Program-made: the position numbers and the translations under genes | Source: Actinomycetota bacterium | Lineage (GTDB): Bacteria; Actinomycetota; Thermoleophilia; Miltoncostaeales; Miltoncostaeaceae | DNA: 11,948 nt | Direction: 5' to 3' | Assembly: GCA_005788075.1 (NCBI GenBank) | Contig: SXZC01000024.1 | Coordinates: 1-11,948, forward strand | Shown here: one piece after another, positions 7,174-11,924 of the stretch | Position numbering within the stretch: the first letter of the stretch is position 1 | Layout of the letters: each line of letters starts with the position of its first letter | Notes under the pieces: generated by a model | The model's input: the letters and a program-made list of their open reading frames with translations, nothing else | What the model was told of the DNA's origin: nothing | Databases searched by the model: none

Positions 7174-7854
7174 GTGAGGATCCTCGTTGCCGATGATGAG
7201 GAGGCCGTCCGCACCGCGGTGCGGCGGGCCCTCACGCTGGCCGGGTACGAGGTGGAGCTCGCCGCCGACGGCGACGAGGCCCTGGCCTCGCTGGCCGAGC
7301 GGGCGCCCGATGCGGTGCTGCTCGACGTGATGATGCCGGGCGTCGACGGCATCGAGGTGTGCCGTCGCCTGCGCGCGGCCGGCGACGCCACGCCGGTGCT
7401 CATGCTCACCGCGCGCGACGCCGTGGGCGACCGCGTGGCGGGGCTCGACGCAGGCGCCGACGACTACATGGTGAAGCCCTTCGCGCTGCAGGAGCTGCTC
7501 GCCCGGCTCCGCGCCCTGCTGCGACGCACCGGCGCGCAGGCTGGCGACGACGCCACGGTCCTGCGCTTCGACGACCTCTCGCTCGACCTGGCGGGGCATG
7601 CCGCCGAGCGCGGTGGACGGCAGATCGAGCTCACCCGCACCGAGTTCCAGCTGCTCGAGCTCTTCATGCGCAACCCCCGCGTGGTGCTCACCCGGTCGGT
7701 CATCCACGAGCGCGTATGGGGCTACGACTTCGGCCCCACCTCGAACTCGCTCGGCGTGTACGTGGGCTACCTGCGGCGCAAGCTCGAGGAGGGCGGCAGC
7801 TCGCGCCTCCTCCACACCGTGCGCGGCGTGGGCTACGTGCTGCGCGACTCATGA
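7174..7854 (+). CDS. OmpR-family response regulator (MprA-like)
   Basis: This 226-aa cytoplasmic transcription regulator is the normal OmpR/PhoB length. The receiver domain (about 1-115) has the acidic pair and following Glu at residues 7-9, phospho-acceptor Asp51 in LLDVMMPG, Thr79 in MLTAR, and Lys101 in MVKPF, so all key residues are intact. The C-terminal winged helix (about 130-226) includes ELTRTEFQLLELFMRNP, the recognition-helix region SNSLGVYVGYLRRKLE, and the final hairpin LLHTVRGVGYVLR. I chose the GTG at 7174 because the receiver starts immediately there as VRILVADDEE; earlier in-frame starts (TTG 7105) add non-homologous sequence. No Shine-Dalgarno is visible, and CACACT 6 nt upstream is only a weak -10. 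Its stop overlaps the kinase start as ATGA. Probable target: the 11-bp repeats at 6085-6117. Confidence 0.95.
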   Translation: MRILVADDEEAVRTAVRRALTLAGYEVELAADGDEALASLAERAPDAVLLDVMMPGVDGIEVCRRLRAAGDATPVLMLTARDAVGDRVAGLDAGADDYMVKPFALQELLARLRALLRRTGAQAGDDATVLRFDDLSLDLAGHAAERGGRQIELTRTEFQLLELFMRNPRVVLTRSVIHERVWGYDFGPTSNSLGVYVGYLRRKLEEGGSSRLLHTVRGVGYVLRDS

Positions 7855-9245
7855 CGATCCGCCGCCGGCTGGCCATCGCCACCGCGATCACCGTGGCGCT
7901 CGCGGTGGCCGCGGCGTCGCTGGCCAGCTACCTCGCGGTGCGCGCCCGCCTTCTCGGTGAGGTGGACGACTCGCTGCGCCAGCGGGTGGAGAGGATCACG
8001 CGCGAAGGCCCGAGGGGGCTGCCCCCGCCCGGCATCTTCGAGCGCAGCGACAGGTTCGGCGGGCCCCAGGTGTACTCGCAGGTGGTCACCCCCGAGACCG
8101 GCCTCACGGAGGGATCGGCCGATACGCAGCGCCGCGGCAGGGGCCCGGGCGACCGTCGCGATGGAGGGGACCGCGGGGTGCGGCTCGACGCCGTCACCCT
8201 GCCGGTGACCGACCGCGACCGCGAGGTGGCGGCGGGCACCTCGCGCACCTACTTCTGGGATGCCGACGTGCAGGGCGTGCCCATGCGCGGGGTCACCGCG
8301 CCGGTCGCCGCGGGCGTGGCGGTGGAGTTCGCCCGCCCGGTGGACGAGGTGCAGTCCGTGCTGCAGGGCCTCGGCGTCATCCTGCTGGTGGTCACCGGGG
8401 CCGGCATCGCCGTCGGGGCGGGCCTCGGATGGTTCCTCACGGGGCGGGCGCTGCGGCCGGTCACCGACTTCACCGCCGAGACCGAGGCGCTCGCAGGCGC
8501 CGGCGACCTCTCGCGGCGCCTCCCCGTCAATGGCGACGACGAGGTGGCGCGCCTGGCCCGGGTGTTCAACGGCACGCTCGACCAGCTGGAGTCGTCCGCC
8601 GAGGCCCAGCGACGCCTCGTGGCCGATGCCTCGCACGAGCTCCGCACGCCCCTGGCATCGCTGCGCGCCAACATCGAGGTGCTGCAGCAGCCCGGCACGC
8701 TGCCGCCCGAGGAGCACGCCGCCCTGCTGCGCGACGTGGTGGAGCAGACGGACGAGCTCGCCGCGCTGGTCACCGACATCGTGCGCGCCGGCGAGACCAC
8801 CGTGCGCGACGACGAGGCGCAGGACGTGCGCATCGACGAGATCACCGCGGCGGCGATCGAGCGCATCCGGCGCCTGCATCCGGGCGTGACGGTGCTCGAG
8901 GACCTCTCCCCCACGGTCGTCGATGGCGTGCCCGAGCGCCTCAACCGCCTCGTGGCCAACCTGCTCGACAACGCTGTCAAGTGGAATGCGCCGGGCCAGC
9001 CCATCGAGGTGGCCCTTGCGCACGGGGTGCTCACCGTGCGCGACCACGGGCCCGGCTTCTCGGAAGACGACCTGCCCCACGTGTTCGACCGCTTCTACCG
9101 ATCGGCAGAGGCGCGCGGCAAGCCGGGCTCGGGCCTGGGGCTCTCGATCGTGCAGCAGGTGGCCGAGATGCACGGCGCCACGGTCACTGCCGCCAACGCC
9201 CCCGGCGGGGGGGCGCTCATGACCGTGAACTTCCACGTGGGCTAG
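7851..9245 (+). CDS. Sensor histidine kinase (MprB-like)
   Basis: This 464-aa membrane sensor kinase pairs with the regulator just upstream. TM1 is about residues 7-30 and TM2 about 171-197. Between them lies an extracytoplasmic sensor region of about 140 residues that includes an Arg/Gly/Asp-rich stretch at about 92-110. A HAMP domain follows (about 198-250, beginning TGRALRPVTDFTAE). The dimerisation helix carries His262 in the H-box ASHELRTPLASLRAN. The ATP-binding domain has the N-box NLLDNAVKW (370-378), G1 DHGPGF (398-403), an F-box DRFYR, and G2 GSGLGLS (426-432), all intact. The start ATG overlaps the regulator stop in ATGA, so translation is coupled. The signal is unknown. The co-located exported His/Gly repeat protein makes cation or envelope stress plausible, as inference only. 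Confidence 0.95.
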   Translation: MTIRRRLAIATAITVALAVAAASLASYLAVRARLLGEVDDSLRQRVERITREGPRGLPPPGIFERSDRFGGPQVYSQVVTPETGLTEGSADTQRRGRGPGDRRDGGDRGVRLDAVTLPVTDRDREVAAGTSRTYFWDADVQGVPMRGVTAPVAAGVAVEFARPVDEVQSVLQGLGVILLVVTGAGIAVGAGLGWFLTGRALRPVTDFTAETEALAGAGDLSRRLPVNGDDEVARLARVFNGTLDQLESSAEAQRRLVADASHELRTPLASLRANIEVLQQPGTLPPEEHAALLRDVVEQTDELAALVTDIVRAGETTVRDDEAQDVRIDEITAAAIERIRRLHPGVTVLEDLSPTVVDGVPERLNRLVANLLDNAVKWNAPGQPIEVALAHGVLTVRDHGPGFSEDDLPHVFDRFYRSAEARGKPGSGLGLSIVQQVAEMHGATVTAANAPGGGALMTVNFHVG

Positions 9246-9268
9246 CGGCGAAGGCGCGCGGTCCCCGC

Positions 9269-9285
9269 CGCCGGAAGAACCGGCG
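9269..9285. terminator. Hairpin between the convergent kinase and deacetylase genes
   Basis: CGCCGG (9269-9274), loop AAGAA and CCGGCG (9280-9285) form a perfect stem. It sits in the 51-nt gap between two converging genes and can form on either strand, as expected for a shared terminator, although a T-run is missing. Confidence 0.5.
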
Positions 9286-9296
9286 TGCGGCGAGCG

Positions 9297-10217
9297 CTAC
9301 GTGCCCGGGGACCCACCGCCGAGAAGCTCGGCGAGCGTCACCGGCTCGAGGCCGCGCTTCTCGAGCGCGCGGAAGATCTTGGGAAGCGCCTTGGCCGTGG
9401 CGGGGTAGTTGGCGTGCATCAGGATGATGGACCCGGGGCGGGCCCAGTAGTCGATGGCGTCGAGGATGTATCCCTCGCTCCGCGGCTGCGAGTCGGCCAC
9501 GGTGCCCGACCACATGATCACCTTGCGATAGCCACGCTGGCCCGCGGCGGCGTCGATGGAGGCGTTGCGATCGCCGTAGGGCGGCCGGAACCAGGGGCGC
9601 CCCGTGATCTTGAAGGTCTTCTGGATCCAGTCCTCGTTGCGCTGGAGGTCGGCGCCGAAGGCGGCGGGCCCGAGCTGCGTGGACACCCCGTGGCTGTAGG
9701 TGTGGTTGCCCACGGTCACCTGCCCCTTGGCCACCAGGTCGCGGATGCGCTTCGCCTGGGGCTCCCAACTGCTGCCGTACACCCCATTGGGGAACAGGGT
9801 CACCTTGCCCCCGGTCTTCTCGACCACGTCGAGGATGCGGTCCACGCAACTGGCGCACGTGCCGTCGTCGATGGTGAGGGCCACCTTGCGCCCCGCGCTG
9901 GCGGGACCCTCGGTGATGACCCTGCCGGGGCCCGGCACCGGCGGACGTATGCGCTGGGGCGACTGCGCCACGGCCTCGGCCGTGGTGGGCACCGCCGCGG
10001 GCTCGGGGGCCGGTGACGCAGTGGTGGGCTGGCGATACGCCGGGGAAGACGCCGTCGCGGGGCCGGGATCGTCCCCGCCCCCACCGGACACCACCACGCC
10101 CACGGCGACGGCTGCCGCGACCACCACGGCGCCCGCGGCAAGAGCCCCGGTACGGCGGCGGCGGCGCGTGCGTGCGCGCCGCTCTGCACGGCGCCTCTCG
10201 AGGTCCGGTCGCTCCAT
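9297..10217 (-). CDS. Membrane-anchored NodB-type polysaccharide deacetylase
   Basis: This 306-aa carbohydrate esterase 4 family enzyme probably acts outside the cell on peptidoglycan or another N-acetylated glycan. It has an Arg-rich cytoplasmic start (residues 8-22), one TM helix (about 24-43), and a Pro/Ala/Thr linker to about 108 that would span the wall. The NodB domain follows. Motif 1 is TIDDG, with catalytic Asp117 and metal ligand Asp118. Motif 2 is HTYSH, with ligands His172 and His176. Motif 3 is RPPYGD (211-216). Motif 5 is ILMHAN, with His268. Motif 4 is atypical (MWSGTVADS in place of the usual D-x-x-D-W), and the residue after the motif-5 His region lacks the usual Asp. Cys121 and Cys124 directly follow motif 1, which is unusual. 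The ATG at 10217 is fixed by a -10 box 6 nt upstream. It is convergent with the kinase gene. Confidence 0.92.
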   Translation of the reverse strand: MERPDLERRRAERRARTRRRRRTGALAAGAVVVAAAVAVGVVVSGGGGDDPGPATASSPAYRQPTTASPAPEPAAVPTTAEAVAQSPQRIRPPVPGPGRVITEGPASAGRKVALTIDDGTCASCVDRILDVVEKTGGKVTLFPNGVYGSSWEPQAKRIRDLVAKGQVTVGNHTYSHGVSTQLGPAAFGADLQRNEDWIQKTFKITGRPWFRPPYGDRNASIDAAAGQRGYRKVIMWSGTVADSQPRSEGYILDAIDYWARPGSIILMHANYPATAKALPKIFRALEKRGLEPVTLAELLGGGSPGT

Positions 10218-10223
10218 GGGTGC

Positions 10224-10229
10224 ATCCTA
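10224..10229 (-). promoter_or_regulatory. -10 box of the deacetylase gene, leaderless type
   Basis: On the minus strand TAGGAT lies 6 nt before the ATG at 10217, so the transcript would begin on the start codon. No Shine-Dalgarno and no clear -35 are visible. The match to TANNNT is good. Confidence 0.5.
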
Positions 10230-10279
10230 GGAGCGGGCCGCGCCACCCGGAGCCCGGCCGGGCCACGGGCACCCGGGCA

Positions 10280-10322
10280 AAGCCGGAGGCCGGATTCGAA
10301 CCGGCGACCCCCTGTTTACAAG
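10280..10322 (-). repeat. Distal att copy: 43-bp 3' fragment of tRNA-Thr
   Basis: This is an exact 43-bp copy of 11821-11863. It covers the tRNA-Thr sequence from the first base of the anticodon loop to the 3' end plus one base beyond. The sequence past the break (10323 on) does not restore the 5' half of the anticodon stem, so it is not a functional tRNA. It is the displaced 3' end expected on the far side of an element integrated into a tRNA gene. Confidence 0.9.
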
Positions 10323-10383
10323 CAAAGGGGCCACGAGCACGAAACCCGCGACGGCACGGGCGATACGGCCCGAACGTAGGCCT

Positions 10384-10405
10384 CGTGACCCGCACGTGAC
10401 CCGCA
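10384..10405 (+). repeat. Tandem 11-bp repeat CGTGACCCGCA, two copies
   Basis: CGTGACCCGCA occurs at 10384-10394 and again at 10395-10405, followed by a partial CGGGC. The pair starts 61 bp from the distal att copy. The one-helical-turn period would place two identical protein contacts on the same DNA face. Confidence 0.6.
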
Positions 10406-10445
10406 CGGGCATCGGAAACGGACCGGAGAGGGAACGCAAGAGAGA

Positions 10446-10539
10446 GGGACACGACTACCTCCTCCCCACGGATTCCCTGCCTCCATGCGCCGTCTAGTCG
10501 TGCCCTCGGGTGGGCACGCCTTGGGCACGGTTGGGCACG
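10446..10539. repeat. Cluster of GGGCACG repeats near the distal att copy
   Basis: TGGGCACG occurs at 10511-10518, 10522-10529 and 10532-10539, the last two as a perfect tandem TTGGGCACGG. An inverted copy, CGTGCCC (10499-10505), pairs with the first across a 6-nt loop. It also extends to TAGTCGTGCCC (10495-10505), which is complementary to GGGACACGACTA (10446-10457) with one extra base. Five related sites in under 100 bp suggest cooperative protein binding, for example by a recombinase or its directionality factor. Confidence 0.6.
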
Positions 10540-10645
10540 GCTAGGAGGGGGCGTCGAAAGCCTGGGGGACTCGGCACTCGTGCGCGCGCAACAGGCAAGG
10601 GCTCCAATCCATCAAGGCACCCCGCCTGCGCCACTGGCCCGCGTG

Positions 10646-10678
10646 AAAAAGTGGATGGCACCCCTGCCCACGGGTGCC
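10646..10678 (-). terminator. Terminator of the 161-aa secreted-protein gene
   Basis: On the minus strand GGCACCC and GGGTGCC (10678-10672 and 10663-10657) form a perfect 7-bp stem with an 8-nt loop. Six nucleotides later there is a run of five T (10650-10646). It lies about 30 nt past the stop codon, as expected for intrinsic termination; the gap before the T-run makes it imperfect. Confidence 0.55.
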
Positions 10679-10707
10679 GCCCCCTTCCCATGGGCACCCC
10701 CCTGCGA

Positions 10708-11193
10708 CTAGCGGAGAGTCGTCACGCTGGCCGCGAGGCGGACCGCGACGTCCTCCTCGTTGGCGGCGGACACTTGGTTGTAGTCCACGGACAGGCGCAC
10801 CCGGCACTGGAAGGCCGGACGCACCGACAACCGAATGGTCGTCGTGCCCGCGAGGAATGTCCTGCTCGTCTCTCTGGTGCTGTACCACGGGACGCGAGCC
10901 GACCTCCTGCACTCCAGCGCGAGCCGACCCTCGGCTGCCGTCGCCGGGCGCGTTATCTCCGGCCCATAGACGCGGTTGTAGTCGGCGTCCCGGGTGTAGG
11001 GGCGGACAGTCTGCGTAGCGTCGTAGGTGAGCCGCAGACGGTTGTGTCCACGCGGTATCCGTAGGACTTTGTAGTCGGACCCGTAGGCGTAGGACACGCC
11101 TTCGGCTCGGACGGTCATCGCGGGGCTTGCGGACCCGGACGCCGCGAGGGCTAGGGCGGCGAACGCCACGACTGGGACTACAAGGTACCTCAT
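10708..11193 (-). CDS. Secreted protein of unknown function, island cargo
   Basis: This 161-aa protein is exported by a clear N-terminal signal peptide: MRYLVVPVVAFAALALAASG, with Ala/Ser-rich cleavage options near residues 22-25. I do not recognise the mature part. It is Tyr- and Arg-rich (YAYGSDY, RDADYNRVYG, VPWYSTRE), has alternating polar/hydrophobic stretches such as TTTIRLSVRPAFQCRVRLSV that suggest a beta-rich fold, and has only two cysteines (95 and 130) that could form one disulfide. The ATG at 11193 is supported by the signal peptide and by TACGGT 6 nt upstream (leaderless type); no Shine-Dalgarno is present. It follows the lipoprotein gene on the same strand after 105 nt and is preceded by its own copy of the island promoter element. 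AGG, AGA, ATA and CTA codons mark it as foreign relative to the flanking genes. Confidence 0.7.
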   Translation of the reverse strand: MRYLVVPVVAFAALALAASGSASPAMTVRAEGVSYAYGSDYKVLRIPRGHNRLRLTYDATQTVRPYTRDADYNRVYGPEITRPATAAEGRLALECRRSARVPWYSTRETSRTFLAGTTTIRLSVRPAFQCRVRLSVDYNQVSAANEEDVAVRLAASVTTLR

Positions 11194-11199
11194 TAGGCA

Positions 11200-11205
11200 A
11201 CCGTA
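11200..11205 (-). promoter_or_regulatory. -10 box of the 161-aa secreted-protein gene
   Basis: On the minus strand TACGGT lies exactly 6 nt before the ATG at 11193, the same geometry as the deacetylase gene. An alternative -10 is TATATC (11220-11215) inside the shared promoter element, which would give a short leader of about 15 nt. Confidence 0.45.
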
Positions 11206-11210
11206 GCGGT

Positions 11211-11239
11211 CGCGGATATACGAAACAGTGGGGTCGGGG
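11211..11239 (-). repeat. Shared island promoter element, copy 1
   Basis: CGCGGAT-N9-AGTGGGGTCGGGG (plus-strand reading) is found here and at 11709-11737 with identical spacing of the two parts. Each copy lies upstream of one cargo gene, at the place expected for -10 and -35 contacts. The central nine bases differ, so the two fixed blocks appear to be the selected parts. Confidence 0.6.
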
Positions 11240-11298
11240 CCAGACGGTAAACCTTGTCAGGAGGTGAACCTAGCGCTCGCTCACACCCGGGTCACCCC

Positions 11299-11640
11299 CT
11301 AGAAGCGGGGCTGCCGCTCTTCCCGGCAGTCTTGTCTCGGGTTCGCCGCCGTCACGGAACACCTCAGGTTGTTGGCCAGTTTGCACGAGCCTGCGTTGCC
11401 AGTTCTGTTGCAGTGCTCGTTAGCGACTTCGTAGACGGCCCTGTGGTAGGCGGCCCCAATCGGCAGCGAGTTAATGGCCGCAGCGTAGGCGAGGCCGTCC
11501 TCACCCGCCGCCTGGCGTATGGGGGCCGTGGAAGTCGCCGCGGGCGGGCTGGCCTCGGACGCGCTGCCTCCGCATCCTGCGAGGAGCACGATCGAGGTCG
11601 CTGCGGCGGCGGCGAGGACAGCGGTGATGCGAGTGCGCAT
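11299..11640 (-). CDS. Small lipoprotein with four mature-domain cysteines, island cargo
   Basis: This 113-aa lipoprotein precursor begins with a signal peptide, MRTRITAVLAAAAATSIVLL, then the lipobox L-A-G-C, with lipidated Cys23. The mature protein has a Ser/Ala/Pro-rich tether (about 24-47) and a small domain with Cys77, Cys86, Cys94 and Cys105, suited to two disulfides. The conserved-looking core is AYAAAINSLPIGAAYHRAVYEVANEHC. I recognise no family. ATG 11640 is chosen because it gives a standard lipoprotein signal with a purine-rich AAGAGAAAG about 6 nt upstream; an in-frame ATG at 11694 would add 18 non-signal residues. It is the first gene after the tRNA inside the island, behind a terminator and its own promoter. 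Lipoproteins encoded near att sites of prophages sometimes block superinfection; that role here is speculation. Confidence 0.75.
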   Translation of the reverse strand: MRTRITAVLAAAAATSIVLLAGCGGSASEASPPAATSTAPIRQAAGEDGLAYAAAINSLPIGAAYHRAVYEVANEHCNRTGNAGSCKLANNLRCSVTAANPRQDCREERQPRF

Positions 11641-11708
11641 GGGAGTCTTTCTCTTGAGACTTCCTCTCGGCGGGACCTTACTCCCTCCGACCATGTTCAG
11701 CGCCGCTG

Positions 11709-11737
11709 CGCGGATCTATAGAGAAGTGGGGTCGGGG
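11709..11737 (-). repeat. Shared island promoter element, copy 2
   Basis: This is the second copy of CGCGGAT-N9-AGTGGGGTCGGGG, upstream of the lipoprotein gene. The 13-bp block (11725-11737) is identical to 11227-11239, and the distance to CGCGGAT is the same 16 bp. Confidence 0.6.
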
Positions 11738-11741
11738 TCAA
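11715..11741 (-). promoter_or_regulatory. Promoter of the lipoprotein gene
   Basis: On the minus strand TTGACC (11741-11736) and TATAGA (11720-11715) are separated by 15 bp, slightly short of optimal. Transcription would start near 11708 and give a leader of about 68 nt before ATG 11640. It overlaps copy 2 of the shared element. Confidence 0.5.
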
Positions 11742-11756
11742 CGGCGGCCTCCCGAC

Positions 11757-11784
11757 AAAAAACGGACGCGCCCTGGAGCCGTCC
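11757..11784 (-). terminator. Intrinsic terminator after tRNA-Thr
   Basis: On the minus strand GGACG (11784-11780) and CGTCC (11768-11764) form a stem with an 11-nt loop. One G and six T follow (11762-11757). CCCTGG (11771-11776) and CCAGGG (11805-11810) give a longer alternative fold. It ends the tRNA transcript within the island and insulates the cargo promoters that follow. Confidence 0.65.
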
Positions 11785-11820
11785 CGCCACGGCGGACACC
11801 AACACCAGGGGGTCCGAGGT

Positions 11821-11863
11821 AAGCCGGAGGCCGGATTCGAACCGGCGACCCCCTGTTTACAAG
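11821..11863 (-). repeat. Proximal att copy within tRNA-Thr
   Basis: This is the 43-bp sequence identical to 10280-10322. It forms the 3' part of the intact tRNA-Thr gene, from the anticodon loop onward. In integrative elements this part comes from the element and restores the tRNA. Confidence 0.9.
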
Positions 11864-11895
11864 ACAGGTGCTCTGACCAACTGAGCTACTCCGGC
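11822..11895 (-). tRNA. trnT: tRNA-Thr (anticodon UGU)
   Basis: This is a complete 74-nt cloverleaf on the minus strand. The acceptor stem is GCCGGAG/CTCCGGC. The D-arm is GCTC/GAGC with loop AGTTGGTCA. The anticodon stem is CCTGT/ACAGG with loop CTTGTAA, giving anticodon TGT for threonine ACA codons. The T-arm is GCCGG/CCGGC with loop TTCGAAT. The discriminator base is U, and CCA is not encoded. Its 3' part has been used as an integration site by the adjacent island, which left the gene intact. Confidence 0.96.
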
Positions 11896-11899
11896 GGGC

Positions 11900-11914
11900 G
11901 CGCGCGGGGCGCGC
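11900..11914. other. GC hairpin between the preceding gene and tRNA-Thr
   Basis: GCGCGC (11900-11905), loop GGG and GCGCGC (11909-11914) can form a compact stem. It lies between the stop of a minus-strand frame (11925) and the tRNA 5' end. It may help to end the preceding transcript or may just reflect GC-rich sequence. Confidence 0.25.
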
Positions 11915-11924
11915 ACGTGAGGTT

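Larger units (their letters stand above)
10323..10645. other. Gene-free left end of the island, repeat-rich
   Basis: I see no credible gene here. Short open frames on both strands have no recognisable protein features. The stretch instead holds a tandem 11-bp repeat (10384-10405) and a cluster of GGGCACG-type repeats in both orientations (10446-10539). This is the position where integrative elements usually carry recombinase arm sites and the end of the integrase gene. No integrase remnant could be recognised. Confidence 0.5.
10323..11863. mobile_element. ~1.54-kb tRNA-Thr-bounded genomic island without a recombinase
   Basis: The unit is defined by the 43-bp direct repeat at both ends, with the whole tRNA-Thr gene rebuilt at the right end. 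Inside are a terminator, a lipoprotein gene, a 161-aa secreted-protein gene, a second terminator and a gene-free, repeat-rich left end next to the distal att copy. Base composition is visibly less GC-rich than the surrounding genes, and codons such as AGG, AGA, ATA and CTA, which the flanking genes use rarely, appear in the cargo. No tyrosine or serine recombinase reading frame is present. It is either a non-autonomous element mobilised in trans or what remains after internal deletion of a larger prophage or integrative element. Confidence 0.75.

Noticed and set aside
7833..9236. 467-codon minus-strand frame opposite the histidine kinase
   Set aside because: The composition is His/Arg/Gly/Glu-rich without motifs, while the plus-strand kinase has every catalytic box.
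10280..10350. Second functional tRNA-Thr gene
   Set aside because: Only the 3' part is present; the sequence beyond 10322 cannot form the anticodon, D or acceptor 5' halves.
10384..10539. CRISPR array
   Set aside because: The repeats are 7-11 bp, adjacent or in both orientations, with no regular spacers.
10602..10640. tRNA-like 3' end around GGCTCCAATCC
   Set aside because: It does not have a proper T-arm with a TTCRA-type loop, and no acceptor partner was found.
10316..10700. Remnant of an integrase gene in the left end of the island
   Set aside because: None of the short frames shows the R-H-R-Y tyrosine recombinase motifs or any recognisable fragment. The location fits, but the sequence does not.
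10510..11064. 184-codon plus-strand frame across the 161-aa secreted-protein gene
   Set aside because: No signal peptide or family features and no promoter. The minus-strand gene has a signal peptide, a well-placed -10 box and a terminator.
11254..11721. 155-codon plus-strand frame opposite the lipoprotein, near an AGGAGGTGA sequence
   Set aside because: The Shine-Dalgarno-like sequence at 11260-11268 lies after the TTG start of this frame, so it cannot serve it. The product is low-complexity, and the minus-strand frame has a textbook lipobox.
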